Origin: Marinilabilia salmonicolor
GTDB lineage: Bacteria > Bacteroidota > Bacteroidia > Bacteroidales > Marinilabiliaceae
Assembly: GCF_003003035.1 (NCBI RefSeq)
Contig: NZ_PVTS01000014.1
Span: 62,001 to 126,000 of the forward strand
Direction of reading: 5' to 3'
Length of the DNA: 64,000 nucleotides
The notes under the pieces are model-generated. The model had not been told where the DNA came from. It saw only the letters and a program-made list of their open reading frames with translations, and did no database searches. Within the stretch, counting starts at the first letter, position 1. Each line of letters opens with the position of its first letter. Below are positions 40,085 through 50,700 of this stretch, piece by piece. The position numbers were made by a program, and so were the translations under genes.

Positions 40085-41217
40085 TTTGTTAAAGCTTCCT
40101 GGATTATTTTATCCACCACAGGCTTTGGCTCATTATTCCGGTCAAATAACAGGGGATAGTCGGTTCTTCCCCGCACCGGCCAATTGTTTTTCCATGAGTT
40201 GTTGTCATTTACCCCCCATAATGTTACTCTTGAAATAACATCCTGATGTTTAAGGAAAAGATTAAAAAAATCGAGATAACGTTTTTCAAAAAGCACATTT
40301 ACAGAATCCGGGAGCCCTTCTGTGTAGGGGTTGAGTTCCTTTTGGTATTCATAATCTTTGGAGATTTCTGCACCTGCTCCCCAGTCCGGCATTGGAAGTA
40401 CAGACAGATCCAGCTCTGTTACCATTACCTTAACACCAAGATCGGAATAAGCTTTAATGCTGTTTTCAAATTCCTGAACTTCCGGATAATCCAGTCCAAT
40501 ATGCCCCTGCATTCCTATGGCATCAATTTTCACTCCTTGTTCCTGTAATTTCTGCACCATTTTTACCACCCCGTTTCTTTTTCCTGGAACTGCCATGGAG
40601 TAATCGTTGTAATACAGTTCTGCATCCGGGTCTGCCTCATGCGCAAATTGAAATGCCAGTTTTATAAAATCTTCACCAATGATTTCATAGAACTTGCTTT
40701 TTCGGAATGAACCGTCATCCACGATGGCTTCATTTACCACATCCCAACCATGGACCCTCCCTTTGTAGCGTCCAACTACCGTGTAAATATGGTTCTTCAT
40801 TCTTTCGATGAGTACTTCCCTGGAAACATCATTCCCATCCTCATCGGTAAAAAACCAGCGGGGGGCCTGGGAGTGCCAGATGAGCGTATGTCCGATGATG
40901 AACATATCGTTTTCTTCTCCAAATTTCACAAACTGATCTGCGAGTTCAAAGTTAAAATCCCCTTCCTCTCGTTGAATCATTCCACTTTTCATACAGTTTT
41001 CTGCAACAATGGAATTAAAGTGCTTTTTTACCACTTCCATAGTGGCAGTATCATGCCCCATTACCTGTCGGAAATTGAGTGCAGTCCCTATATGAAAGTA
41101 TGGCTTAAATGCCTCCTGAAGTGAGTCTGTATTGCGCTGTTCTGTTCTGTTGCATGAAGATAAAAAAACAAAGGCAAGAAAGATGCTTGCAAGAAAGAAT
41201 GTGTTACGTTTTTTCAT
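40075..41217 (-). CDS. GH10 endo-beta-1,4-xylanase, lipoprotein
   Basis: This 380-residue protein has a lipoprotein signal (FLSSC, Cys22) and a single GH10 barrel. Glu163 in [10 protein letters not shown] is the acid/base and Glu268 in VMVTELDLS the nucleophile; [10 protein letters not shown] is the conserved substrate-binding block. No CBM is inserted. It is the first gene of the 41-kb minus-strand enzyme array and has the shared HTCS-type operator upstream (41415-41480). Residues after the lipid Cys (NRTEQRN) are not the acidic run associated with surface export, so it may face the periplasm and cut imported oligosaccharides rather than surface xylan. Confidence 0.95.
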   Translation of the reverse strand: MKKRNTFFLASIFLAFVFLSSCNRTEQRNTDSLQEAFKPYFHIGTALNFRQVMGHDTATMEVVKKHFNSIVAENCMKSGMIQREEGDFNFELADQFVKFGEENDMFIIGHTLIWHSQAPRWFFTDEDGNDVSREVLIERMKNHIYTVVGRYKGRVHGWDVVNEAIVDDGSFRKSKFYEIIGEDFIKLAFQFAHEADPDAELYYNDYSMAVPGKRNGVVKMVQKLQEQGVKIDAIGMQGHIGLDYPEVQEFENSIKAYSDLGVKVMVTELDLSVLPMPDWGAGAEISKDYEYQKELNPYTEGLPDSVNVLFEKRYLDFFNLFLKHQDVISRVTLWGVNDNNSWKNNWPVRGRTDYPLLFDRNNEPKPVVDKIIQEALTKDR

Positions 41218-41414
41218 TGATGTAGAATTTTAATATTTATTGAGTATGTTTTCCAAATTTTAAGTGGTTTCTTGTGATAAACCTATTGATGGCAAAATTG
41301 CGGGAACATGAACTTTCTCTCCGTCAGATTTTAATATCAGCTTTGACAATGTTTCTGCGGATTGGTTTATTGCCGAATGTTAATGGTTGAGAATTTAATG
41401 ACCCTCTTTGTTAA

Positions 41415-41480
41415 CAAAAATAGTCAGGTTTTACTCAGGGGAGTTTTGATTCTGGACATTTGATTTTAAAAACCAGATAT
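41415..41480 (-). promoter_or_regulatory. Operator-promoter upstream of GH10
   Basis: On the minus strand: ATATC (41476-41480, context TATATCTGG), 16 nt, ATGTC (41455-41459, one mismatch), 32 nt, -7 element TATTTTTG (41415-41422). Distances equal those at both SusC promoters. The -33 position reads AAC, not TTG. The predicted leader is about 198 nt. It would drive the whole proximal enzyme array. Confidence 0.72.
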
Positions 41481-41618
41481 AATAAAGTAATGATGAAGGA
41501 ATCGTTTCTGCTGATTTTTCGTGGTTTAAACAGGGAAGTTGCTGGTTGTCCTGTAATTAGGGGGAGGACAATATAAAAAATCACTAATGTCCCGGAAAAA
41601 TTATTATTTTGAAAGAAG

Positions 41619-41762
41619 ATTGCTTCGCTCTGCTCGCAATGACTCGGTCTTAAAGTGGTTAGTCGGGTTGGTAGGGGTTGATTTTCGGCAAAGCCGAAAA
41701 TCAACCCCTACCAATCCTCAATATCCTGCAAAGGCCCGTTATTGCGGACGTAGTGAAGCAAT
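41619..41762. repeat. MITE-like element with perfect 22-bp internal hairpin
   Basis: The ends are imperfect inverted repeats: ATTGCTTCGCTCTGCTCGCA at 41619 and, inverted, ATTGCTTCACTACGTCCGCA ending at 41762 (19 of 25 terminal positions agree). Inside, 41668-41689 and 41693-41714 are perfect 22-nt inverted arms around an AAA loop, with core TTTTCGGC-AAA-GCCGAAAA. The terminal motif resembles a widespread bacterial interspersed repeat (ATTGCGAG...GAAGCAAT). No transposase is present. Confidence 0.85.
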
Positions 41763-41824
41763 TTCAATTTTTTAACCGGATACCAATGATAAAAAGTAAA
41801 AACAACGTTTAATTTAATATTTCA

Positions 41825-41855
41825 TTGATATTTATAACAGAATTAAATACTTTTG
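41825..41855 (+). promoter_or_regulatory. HTCS1 promoter, basal type
   Basis: TTG at 41825-41827, 20 nt, TACTTTTG at 41848-41855 match the Bacteroidota -33/-7 consensus. The flanks closely resemble the HTCS2 promoter (shared ACAGAATTAAATACTTTTG). The ATATC half-sites of the target promoters are absent at the corresponding positions. Confidence 0.75.
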
Positions 41856-42157
41856 GTGATGCAATGTTAAACTATGTACTTTTTGTACATAATGTTGAGT
41901 TTAGAAAACAGTATTCCAGGTTTTCTGGTATTCTTGTTTTCAATTGAAACTAGTTCCATTATTCGGTAAGAAAGCCATTCGGCCTTTTATTGTTAAGTAT
42001 CTTTTTTGTTAGCTGGTTATAAGATCATGAACAAGAGATCTAAGGTGAAATATAACCGTGGTTTTTGAAAAATATGAAGCAGAAAAGCAGAAAGATGTAA
42101 AAAAGCATTTTTAGGTCGCTCAAAAGGTTCATTACTCAAGGAAAAGATTATTTGCAG

Positions 42158-45100
42158 ATGAGCAAGATTTATTTCCCTCTTTTTTCTATAGTTAATATTC
42201 TGCTGCTTTTCATATGTTCAGATTTGTGGGCCGGTAACGGGAATCGCGTGTTTTATAATATCGGTGATATTCATGGTGTTTCGGTTTTGGGGGCTAATTC
42301 TGTTTGTGAGGATGATAATGGTTTTATCTGGGTTTCATCTAAATCCGGTGTTTTTCGTTTTACGGAGGATGATGAACGACAATATGAATTACCATATGTG
42401 ACTGCAAATGTGATTAGTGTTAATTTACTGTTCCGGAATTCAAGGCTTTTTGCCTATACCAATAATGGTCAGTTTTTTGAGTATAATTCTGTTTATGATC
42501 GGTTTGACTTTGTATTTGATTTAAGAGTGTCTTTGGGAAATGATCGTCTTGTTGTGAGTGATGTTTTATTATGTGATGACTCATCGTTCTATATTGCTGC
42601 CACCTTTGGGTTATACAAATATTCTGATAAAAAGGGCGTGAAGTTAATTACGGAAACGAATGAAAAAGATCATTTTATTGAAAGGTACGATGATGAATAT
42701 TTTTTTCACGGACATGCCGGAGAATTGTACCTTGTTGACTCTTCAACAGGCGAAAAGGATCATCTGTTTGCCATAAATTCTGATACACGTCCTGAAATAT
42801 CTCAGTTGTATTTTCACAGCAAAACAGGACAGTTGTGGATTGGGACAACTTTAGGTAGAATATATTATTATGATGTAAGGTTTGATCGGCTTGTTGCGGT
42901 GGATATTGATCATTTGCCTTCGCAGCCGGCTATTGCCATTGAGGCCAATACCGACAGTACCATAATGTTGGGATATGACGGTCATGGTTTGTGGGAACTT
43001 GACAGAAAGGGAACTAAGGTTCTGAATATTCACAGGGAAGATGTCGATAATCCGCAATCGTTAAACGGTAACGGGGTATATGACATTTTCAAAGATGATA
43101 AGAATCGCATTTGGGTTTGTACTTTTAGCGGAGGGGTTTCTTTTTTTGAACAAACGCCACAAAGTATAAGGCATATCAAACATCAAATCAATATACCTAA
43201 TTCTCTTGTAAATGATTTTATAAATGATGTTTTTGAAGATAGTAATGGAGACATTTGGTTTGCAACCAATAATGGATTGAGTAAATGGGAGGTCAAGCAG
43301 GACCGGTGGAATAACTTTTTTTATGAGAATAAACCGGGTGAGTCGCGTGTCTTTCTTTCCATTGCTGAAGATGATAAAGGACGAATCTGGGCGGGGACCT
43401 GGGAAAGCGGGGTGTTTTTGTTTCACAGGGATTCTGGACGGGAATTTAAAAGGTTTGATAATCTTGGAAATTCTGTTTTTGATATCAGGAATGATGAAGA
43501 CGGGAATGTTTGGATTGCCGGAATTGTTGAGAATATTGTGCGTTATAATGTTGACACGGACGAAGCCTCTAAGTTTGAAACTCAACCAGTATATGTTGTC
43601 GATGAATATTCCGATAACAATATGCTTATGGGGGTCCCATACGGGTTGATTTCTGTGAACAAAAAAGATGGGGCGGTAGATGTTTTGATGGATGGATATA
43701 TTGTACATGATATTTTATTGGATGGAGAAATTGTGTGGTGTGCTACCAGTGGCAGAGGGCTGGTAAAGTTTAATCTGGAAGAACGGTTCGTTGAGGATGA
43801 ATTTACTGCTGTTGATGGACTCTCAAGTAATTTTGTTAATAGTATTACCCGGGTTGGGGATTGTTTGTTTCTTGGAACAGAAGAAGGTTTGTGTCGGTTC
43901 TCTCCTAAAGAAGGTAAAACCTTTTCTTATTCTTCGAATTTGCCTCTTGCCAATATTGTTTTTAATCAGGATGCCGGAATAATGTTATCATCCGGAGAAT
44001 TGGTTCTGGGTACAAACCAGGGGATTCTTATGTTTGATCCTGAAGAGATCGAAGAAAAAAACAACTTGACAGGGAAGATATTTTTTCAGGATATTTTGAT
44101 TGCCGGTCGTACCATTAGAGATTCTTCAATTTATGACCTGGCTGTTCCAGTTGACAGTCTTCGCGAGATTGTGCTTCCCTATCACAAAAACACCCTGACG
44201 GTTGAATTGTTGCCGGTTGGGGCTTCTGAACCGCATACAAAGCTATCATGGAAACTGAAAGGTTTGGGTGAAACCTGGAGTAAGCCTGCATTAAACAGAA
44301 TGTTTTCATTTGCCAATCTGGCAGATGGGGAGTATGAGCTGAAAGTTAGAATGTTTAATAACTCTCTGTCTGATGTTATAGATGAGCGAAGTTTGATCAT
44401 TGTAATAAAACCTGCATTTTGGAGTACATTGTGGTTTTACCTCATTTTAGTCGTTTTTGTAGTGGGGGTTCTTTATTTCATTTTTCGTTATCATCTTAAT
44501 TTGATTCAGCAATTGCATTCCAGAGAGAAGATCCGTTTTTTCACCAATGCTGCTCATGAGCTGAGAACATCACTGACATTGATTAGCGGGCCTTTTGAAG
44601 AAATTACAAGAGAATCCGGATTTTCTCCCAGGGCCCGGCATTTTATTTCTCTTGCCAATGAACAGGTGAAGAGCTTGTTGAATGCTGCATCGCAATTGAT
44701 CGATTTTCAGAAAATAGATAGGGGAAAAGCACAGGTAAATCTTCGCATGGCTAATATTACGCAATTGGTGGAGCACCGGGTCATGATGTTTGAATCTTTT
44801 GCACAACAGAGAAATATAGATTTGTCGGTGGTGAGCAATGATACAGAATTCTCTTCAGGAGTTGATGCCGGGATGATAGAGAAAGTGGTGGATAATTTGC
44901 TTTCCAATGCCATCAAGTATTCACATGAAGATGGGAAGGTAAAGGTTGAGATATGGCATAACCGGAGATTTTGGTTTCTGAGAGTAACAGATAATGGAAT
45001 TGGGATTAGTATAAAAGGGCAAAAACAATTGTTTAAAGAGTTTTATCGAAGTGAGAATGCTATCAATTCAGGTGTTGTTGGTTCCGGAATTGGTATGTTG

Positions 45101-46069
45101 ATGGTAAAAAATTATACTGAGATGCATGGTGGAAAGGTTCGTTTTGCGAGCAAAGAGAACGAGGGATCTGTCTTTACCATTGAGATACCCGCAAAAAAAG
45201 TGACAAAGTACACTCCTGATACTGAAGAAGAACTTGACCATCTTCACGAATCGTATATGCTGTCTGATGTTTCTGCGCATTATGGGGTGGGGACTGGTAA
45301 AAGTAGCGACTCAAAAATGATGACCATCCTGATTGTGGAAGATCATGAAAAGCTAAGGAACTTTCTTGAGCTTTCAATGAGCGAGGATTATAACGTTTTA
45401 ACTGCCTCTGATGGACTGGAAGCCTTGACACTTGTGCAGGAGAAACATCCTGATATTGTGATTTCCGACATAATGATGCCAAAAATGGATGGTTTTCAGT
45501 TGTGTAAAAGAATAAAGAGCGATTTTGAAACGTCTCACACCCCCGTTGTTTTGTTAACGGCATTTTCCACAAAGGCATTGCAGTTGAAAGGACTGGGCCT
45601 CGGTGCCGATGCTTATTTGGCCAAACCTTTTGATATGAATTTGCTTAAAGGGAGGATAAGATCAATTGTTTTGAACCGTAAAGCTGTCCGGGATAAAGCT
45701 TTGAAAATTGTAGATTTTAAAAGTGAGACACCTCTTTTTAATAATCAACTTAATGACAAATTTATTAAGAGAGCATTGGAAGTTGTTAAATCAAATATTA
45801 CAAATCTGAAATTTGGCAAGGAAGAGTTTGCATCCGCAATGAATGTCAGTCCTTCATTACTTTACAAAAAAGTAAAAACGCTAACCGATCAATCCCCTTC
45901 TGACTTTATCCGTTCTGTCCGGCTTAATTATGCATTGGAATTATTGCGATCGGGAGCGCATAATGTGACCGAGGTCAGCGAAAAAACAGGCTTTACCAGT
46001 GTGGCATACTTCAGCTACGCTTTTAAAAAGTATTACGGCAAGTCACCCACGGATGTTATGGGTGACTAA
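42158..46069 (+). CDS. Hybrid two-component system regulator (HTCS1)
   Basis: I start at the ATG at 42158 (1303 residues); a TTG two codons upstream is in frame but the ATG leads directly into the signal peptide (ending DLWAG). A periplasmic two-bladed Reg_prop propeller sensor (about 30-690) is followed by a Y_Y_Y domain (about 695-750) and a membrane segment (about 754-778). The kinase follows: HisKA with His800 in AAHELRTSLT, and HATPase (about 900-1010, VVDNLLSNAIKYS, VGSGIGM). Next come a receiver domain (about 1054-1165, phosphoacceptor Asp1104 in VISDIMMPKMDG) and an AraC-type HTH (about 1200-1303). All in one polypeptide: oligosaccharide binding in the periplasm would trigger DNA binding and PUL activation. 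Paralogue of HTCS2. Convergent with the SusD gene. Confidence 0.96.
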   Translation: MSKIYFPLFSIVNILLLFICSDLWAGNGNRVFYNIGDIHGVSVLGANSVCEDDNGFIWVSSKSGVFRFTEDDERQYELPYVTANVISVNLLFRNSRLFAYTNNGQFFEYNSVYDRFDFVFDLRVSLGNDRLVVSDVLLCDDSSFYIAATFGLYKYSDKKGVKLITETNEKDHFIERYDDEYFFHGHAGELYLVDSSTGEKDHLFAINSDTRPEISQLYFHSKTGQLWIGTTLGRIYYYDVRFDRLVAVDIDHLPSQPAIAIEANTDSTIMLGYDGHGLWELDRKGTKVLNIHREDVDNPQSLNGNGVYDIFKDDKNRIWVCTFSGGVSFFEQTPQSIRHIKHQINIPNSLVNDFINDVFEDSNGDIWFATNNGLSKWEVKQDRWNNFFYENKPGESRVFLSIAEDDKGRIWAGTWESGVFLFHRDSGREFKRFDNLGNSVFDIRNDEDGNVWIAGIVENIVRYNVDTDEASKFETQPVYVVDEYSDNNMLMGVPYGLISVNKKDGAVDVLMDGYIVHDILLDGEIVWCATSGRGLVKFNLEERFVEDEFTAVDGLSSNFVNSITRVGDCLFLGTEEGLCRFSPKEGKTFSYSSNLPLANIVFNQDAGIMLSSGELVLGTNQGILMFDPEEIEEKNNLTGKIFFQDILIAGRTIRDSSIYDLAVPVDSLREIVLPYHKNTLTVELLPVGASEPHTKLSWKLKGLGETWSKPALNRMFSFANLADGEYELKVRMFNNSLSDVIDERSLIIVIKPAFWSTLWFYLILVVFVVGVLYFIFRYHLNLIQQLHSREKIRFFTNAAHELRTSLTLISGPFEEITRESGFSPRARHFISLANEQVKSLLNAASQLIDFQKIDRGKAQVNLRMANITQLVEHRVMMFESFAQQRNIDLSVVSNDTEFSSGVDAGMIEKVVDNLLSNAIKYSHEDGKVKVEIWHNRRFWFLRVTDNGIGISIKGQKQLFKEFYRSENAINSGVVGSGIGMLMVKNYTEMHGGKVRFASKENEGSVFTIEIPAKKVTKYTPDTEEELDHLHESYMLSDVSAHYGVGTGKSSDSKMMTILIVEDHEKLRNFLELSMSEDYNVLTASDGLEALTLVQEKHPDIVISDIMMPKMDGFQLCKRIKSDFETSHTPVVLLTAFSTKALQLKGLGLGADAYLAKPFDMNLLKGRIRSIVLNRKAVRDKALKIVDFKSETPLFNNQLNDKFIKRALEVVKSNITNLKFGKEEFASAMNVSPSLLYKKVKTLTDQSPSDFIRSVRLNYALELLRSGAHNVTEVSEKTGFTSVAYFSYAFKKYYGKSPTDVMGD

Positions 46070-46136
46070 TGACCAGCAGTCTTAATCCAGGTTAGGTTTT
46101 CCCGTCGAGAATTATTAAATCGCCGTAGTGGTCTGT

Positions 46137-46178
46137 AAAAAAAAACAGGGGCTGCCTTCTACACCTCGGACAGCCCTT
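46137..46178 (-). terminator. Intrinsic terminator of the minus-strand SusC-SusD operon
   Basis: GGGCTGCC (46149-46156) pairs with GGACAGCCC (46168-46176) with one bulge. Nine A residues at 46137-46145 give a U-tract on the minus strand. It lies in the 161-nt convergent gap between HTCS1 and SusD. Confidence 0.78.
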
Positions 46179-46230
46179 GCTCATTCAATTAATTGAGAAG
46201 GGTTAAGTAACCTTGCGGCTATGAAAAAAA

Positions 46231-47730
46231 TTAATCAATTAATGAGTTGTTATCTACTTCGTTGCTTGGAATGGGAAGAATTGCTTTATTCGGATTTGTT
46301 GCTATGTACTCGATAGGCTCCGGATTGAGTGCCGAGAACTTTCCGTTTTTCCTCCATCGGGCCAATTCAACTGCCCTGTACAACTCATTAGAGAACTCAA
46401 CCAGAGACTCATGCATTATTGCCCTGTAAATTTGATCTTTAGAGTCGCATGGATAATTGGCTGTCGGATAATCCGGCATATCCACACTTGGACGATTTCT
46501 GATTTCATTCAAGTAGGCAATAGCATTGGCAGGGGTACCAACTTCATTCTCACATTCAGCAAGTTTTATGAGTACTTCTGCAAATCGCATATTCCGGTAG
46601 TTAATGGTTGAAATATAGTATCCACCCGGATTTAATTTGTACATAGGTGAATATTTATACCAACCAAAGTCAGACTCCTTCAATGTGTCAGTTTTTTCAG
46701 CTCCATAAGCGTCTCCTCTAAAGATCACTGTTTCGGATAATCTAGGGTCATCCTTAGCATCTCCATCTGATACGCGCTCAAAATCATTGATCAGTTTTTC
46801 TGAAGGAACCAGGTTTCTCCACCCGACAGGACTTACATCCTGAAACATCACATGACCCTTATCGGCAGGTGAATCTCCGTTTCCATCGGCCCACCAGTTA
46901 AAGTTACTTCCTGCAAATCCGATTTCGAATATGGATTCCTCATTGTATTCAGTTTCTTCCTGGAAATTTTCTGCATAATTGTCAACCAGCTCGTAGGGGC
47001 CATTGTTGTAAATGTCGAGTAGAACCGTATGCGCTGCTCCATATTTCCCCTGATGCATTAAAACTCTGGCCAGTAATAACTGGGCTGCTCCTTTGGTAGC
47101 CCTGCCAAGATTATTGTCATCGTGAGAAACATTTAGAACGGGGATGATTTCACCTAAGTCATTTTCGAGTAGTGTATAAATTTCCGATTCCGGAGAGGTT
47201 GCTTTCTCTCCATCAGCAGTTTTAACTGTTTCGGTATAAAGAGGTACATCTCCCCAATAAACCACGAGGTAATAGTAGGCAAAGGCTCTCAGGAATTTTG
47301 CTTCGGCAATACGGTGTGCCTTAATATCCTCATCGAGAGTCGGATCTTCAATGGCTGGTCCGAACTCTATAACAGCATTTGCCCGGTGAATTAAGCGGTA
47401 CAGTCCCTGCCATGGGCCTGTCAGAGTGTAAATGGTGTTGTCGTACGTGCCTGCAATTAGTTGAGCGTTATGAACTTCAAGCTGAGGGCCGCCTGATGCA
47501 TGTTCGTCAGAACGACAGGCAGACAGATACTTTATCATTCGGCCATAAAGGTCGGCACCTGTGAATTGACCATATATGGCGTTGGTTGCTTTCTCAAGGT
47601 GCAATCCATTCTGATAATAAGAGCTGGTGGTAAATCCGTTAGGATTGGTTTTATCAAGTTCTTCCTCATCACAGGAAGGAAAAAACAGCAGGCCTGCAAT
47701 CAGAATTGATAGAATATATTTTAGTTTCAT
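46231..47730 (-). CDS. SusD-like outer-membrane glycan-binding lipoprotein
   Basis: This 499-residue RagB/SusD-family protein has a lipoprotein signal (FFPSC, Cys20) followed by a strongly acidic stretch (DEEELDK), as in the export signal that places Bacteroidota lipoproteins on the cell surface. The TPR-like helical scaffold is seen in AEAKFLRAFAYYYLVVYWGDVPLYTE, and the C-terminal YRAVELARWRKNGKF block is typical of the family. It would act as the lid of the SusC barrel encoded 30 nt upstream, capturing xylan oligosaccharides at the surface. The pair differs clearly from the SusC/SusD at 56366-61501, so it likely handles another chain length or decoration. Confidence 0.95.
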   Translation of the reverse strand: MKLKYILSILIAGLLFFPSCDEEELDKTNPNGFTTSSYYQNGLHLEKATNAIYGQFTGADLYGRMIKYLSACRSDEHASGGPQLEVHNAQLIAGTYDNTIYTLTGPWQGLYRLIHRANAVIEFGPAIEDPTLDEDIKAHRIAEAKFLRAFAYYYLVVYWGDVPLYTETVKTADGEKATSPESEIYTLLENDLGEIIPVLNVSHDDNNLGRATKGAAQLLLARVLMHQGKYGAAHTVLLDIYNNGPYELVDNYAENFQEETEYNEESIFEIGFAGSNFNWWADGNGDSPADKGHVMFQDVSPVGWRNLVPSEKLINDFERVSDGDAKDDPRLSETVIFRGDAYGAEKTDTLKESDFGWYKYSPMYKLNPGGYYISTINYRNMRFAEVLIKLAECENEVGTPANAIAYLNEIRNRPSVDMPDYPTANYPCDSKDQIYRAIMHESLVEFSNELYRAVELARWRKNGKFSALNPEPIEYIATNPNKAILPIPSNEVDNNSLID

Positions 47731-47760
47731 AACTATTGGTTTTTAGTGTTCATTTTATCA

Positions 47761-50700
47761 TTAAAAAGTTGCCTTAATCCCAAAGAGGAATGTGCGTGGT
47801 TGAGGATATTGCCCAAAGTCGGCACCATTCATCATGTTATTGTCACCACGGTGTGCAATTTCCGGATCATAACCATAATAATCGGTTAAAGTGAGCAGGT
47901 TCTGTGCTGTAACATAAAGTTTAAGCCCCTTGATAGAGTTGCCTGATATACCGGACAGAACATTGTCTGAGAAATTGTAACCTATGGTTAAGTTCTTAAT
48001 GCGCATATATGATCCATCTTCGATGAACCGGTCTGATGTACGGGCATTGTTGTTGGGGTCAGCATTTACAGCACGGGGGATATCGGTATTTGTATTTGAG
48101 GGAGTCCATGCATCCAAAACGGCAACATCTGAGTTAAACAACCGCATCATACCCTGAGTCAGTACTTTGGTTCCGCTGTAGATATCATTTCCATATACAC
48201 CCTGGAGCTGCATTGAGAAATCTAAGTTTCTGTATGATCCCGAGAAGTTGAGCCCATAACTGAAATCAGGCAGAAAATTACCGATTACAGTCCGGTCTTC
48301 TTCGTTGATAACTCCATTTCCATCCAGATCCTTGAATTTGATATCACCAGGCGATGTGCCTTCATTTTGGTAAACTTGCTTGGTGACATTTCCTTCATTG
48401 TATTGTTGTAATGCTGTTTGATTTAATGCATCAATTTCATTTTGTGACTGGAAAATGCCGTCAACCTTGTAACCATAGAAACCCTGAACGGGATGTCCCT
48501 CTTGTGTTCTTGTAATGGTGCCTCCTCCATAGTCTCCTGTGACGGCGACCTGATCATACACTTTCCCGTCCAGGTCAGTTACCTCGTTATTGATGGTTCC
48601 AAGGTTGGCCATCACTGAGAATTGAAAATTACCATCGCGCTTGTGATAACCTGCACTGAACTCAAATCCCGAGTTCTCCATAGCACCCACATTGGTCCAG
48701 GGGTTATCAATGTATCCAAGTGACGCAGGCAGATTCTTTTGCAAAAGCAGATTATCAACCTCTCTTTTAAAGTATTCAGCAGAAAAGGTGACTGAATAAT
48801 CTAATAAAGATAAATCAAAACCAAAGTTTTGCATGGTGGTAATCTCCCACTCCAACTCTTCGTTTGGAAGTTTGCCATAGTATGCGCCCGGGTTATTTTC
48901 AGCATTGCTGTTAAAGACTGCCCAGGTATTCTGATTGATGGTAGATTGCCAGTCGTAGGCTCCAAGAGCATTGTTTCCAACCTTTCCGTAACTTGCACGG
49001 AATTTTAGATTAGATATTAAATCTATATCCTGCATAAAGGTTTCTTTGCTTAATACCCAACCAATGGAAGCTCCGGGGAAGTCTCCCCATTTATTTCCAG
49101 GTGCAAATTTTGACGAACCGTCTCTGCGGAATGAAGCGCTTAACAAATATTTGTCGGCAAAAGAATAGTTTATTCTTCCTGTGTAAGAAATAAGCATTGT
49201 CTCATTTAGGTTTCCTGCAACCGATTGATTGATTGTGCCATCCAGCTGGTTTAGCAGGTTGGTTTCATGCTCACCCCGGCCTATGAGTCTGCTTCCTGTT
49301 GTAATTTGTTCTTCAACAACTGCAACTGCGTTGATGTCATGCTGATTAAAACTTTTGTCAAAGGTGAGTTGATTTGTGTAAATACGAGAATAGAATTTAT
49401 AGCGGTTGTCCTCCAGTTCATGATTTACTCTTTCATTGTAGTCGTCTTTATACTTTGGACTGTCAATAATTGTCTGATCGCTGGTGTACTCCATTCCAAA
49501 AACAGATTTAAATGTCAACCAATCCGTAAAAGACAATTCGGCATAAGCATTACCAATAATATTGGCTCTTTTGTAAATGTTTTTATCCTGTTCCGCGATT
49601 CTTAACGGGTTTTCAGGGTCAGTATCGTCCACCTGCGATGTTGTGCGATATCCATGCTCATAACCCTCTGTTCCAACTGGAACACTGGCGGGGATGTAGG
49701 GTATCTGGTTGACAATGTGTTTTATCATCGTCCGACCACCCGATTCTTTTTCGTTGTTTCTTATACCGTAAGATCCGGTCACATTTTCTCCAATGGTCAG
49801 AAAATCGTTTACTTTAAATTCGGCATTGAAAGTTGTACTGTGTCGGGTGTAGTCTGTTCCAACCATGATTCCTTCCTGGTCGATGAAACCATAAGAGGTA
49901 AAAAAACGGAATTTGTCATTTCCACCGGTCAGGTCAACATTGACCTTTGAGATTGGGGCGCTACGAAACAATTCATCCTGCCAGTCGGTATCCGTTTCAG
50001 CAAAAGTTTGCGATGCACCCGGATAAACGTGGTCATTCATATTTGAAAATCTTGCGGGCAAATCAGATCCGGCGTTGGTCAAATATTCCGTTGCAAAATC
50101 CATGTATTGTTCCCGGTTCATTAGATCCAGTGTTTTCCACATTTCCTGTGTTCCGGTAGATGCATCAACATTGATGGTTATTTCTCCGCCACGATTTCCC
50201 TTCTTTGTTGTGATCAGAAGAACTCCGTTGGCTGCACGCGAACCATAAATGGCTGCTGACGATGCGTCTTTAAGGATGGAGACTGATTGTATGGAGTTGG
50301 GGTCAAGACCCTCAATACTTCCCACAGGCATGCCATCTACGACAAACAGCGGTGAAGATGAGAGATTTACGGAGCCAATCCCCCTTATTCTTATGTTGGG
50401 TTCCTGTCCCGGGCCACCACTATTTACAATGGAAACACCTGCTGCTTCACCCTGAAGTGCCGATGTGAGACTGCTAACCGGCTTGTTTTGCATTCGTTCG
50501 GCACGAACATCTGTAACAGCGCCTGTTAAATTTTCTCTTCGTTGTGTTCCATAACCAACAACTACAACCTCTGACAAACTAACATCGGTTGGTTCCAAAA
50601 CAACGTCGATTTCTGTTCTTCCATTAATAGGAACAGTCTGAGATGAGAAACCAATAAAATTAAATACCAATGCTCCATCTGAAGGCGCCTCCAGTGAGTA

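Larger units (their letters stand above)
41218..42157. other. 940-nt divergent regulatory region between GH10 and HTCS1
   Basis: In order: GH10 leader, GH10 operator-promoter (41415-41480), MITE-like element (41619-41762), HTCS1 promoter (41825-41855), and an HTCS1 leader of about 300 nt with a small hairpin TATGTAC-TTTTT-GTACATA (41873-41891). Short frames at 41435-41704 and 41587-41775 are translations of the repeat, not genes. Confidence 0.7.

Noticed and set aside
41435-41775. Two short ORFs (41435-41704 minus, 41587-41775 plus) upstream of GH10/HTCS1
   Set aside because: Both are translations of the MITE-like repeat and the GH10 operator; sequences like CEQSEAI are typical of translated interspersed repeats.
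42152-42157. TTG start two codons before the HTCS1 ATG
   Set aside because: The ATG at 42158 directly precedes a good signal peptide and needs no alternative start.
43061-43708. 215-codon minus-strand ORF inside HTCS1
   Set aside because: Antisense shadow of the propeller-sensor coding region, which has intact repeats on the plus strand.
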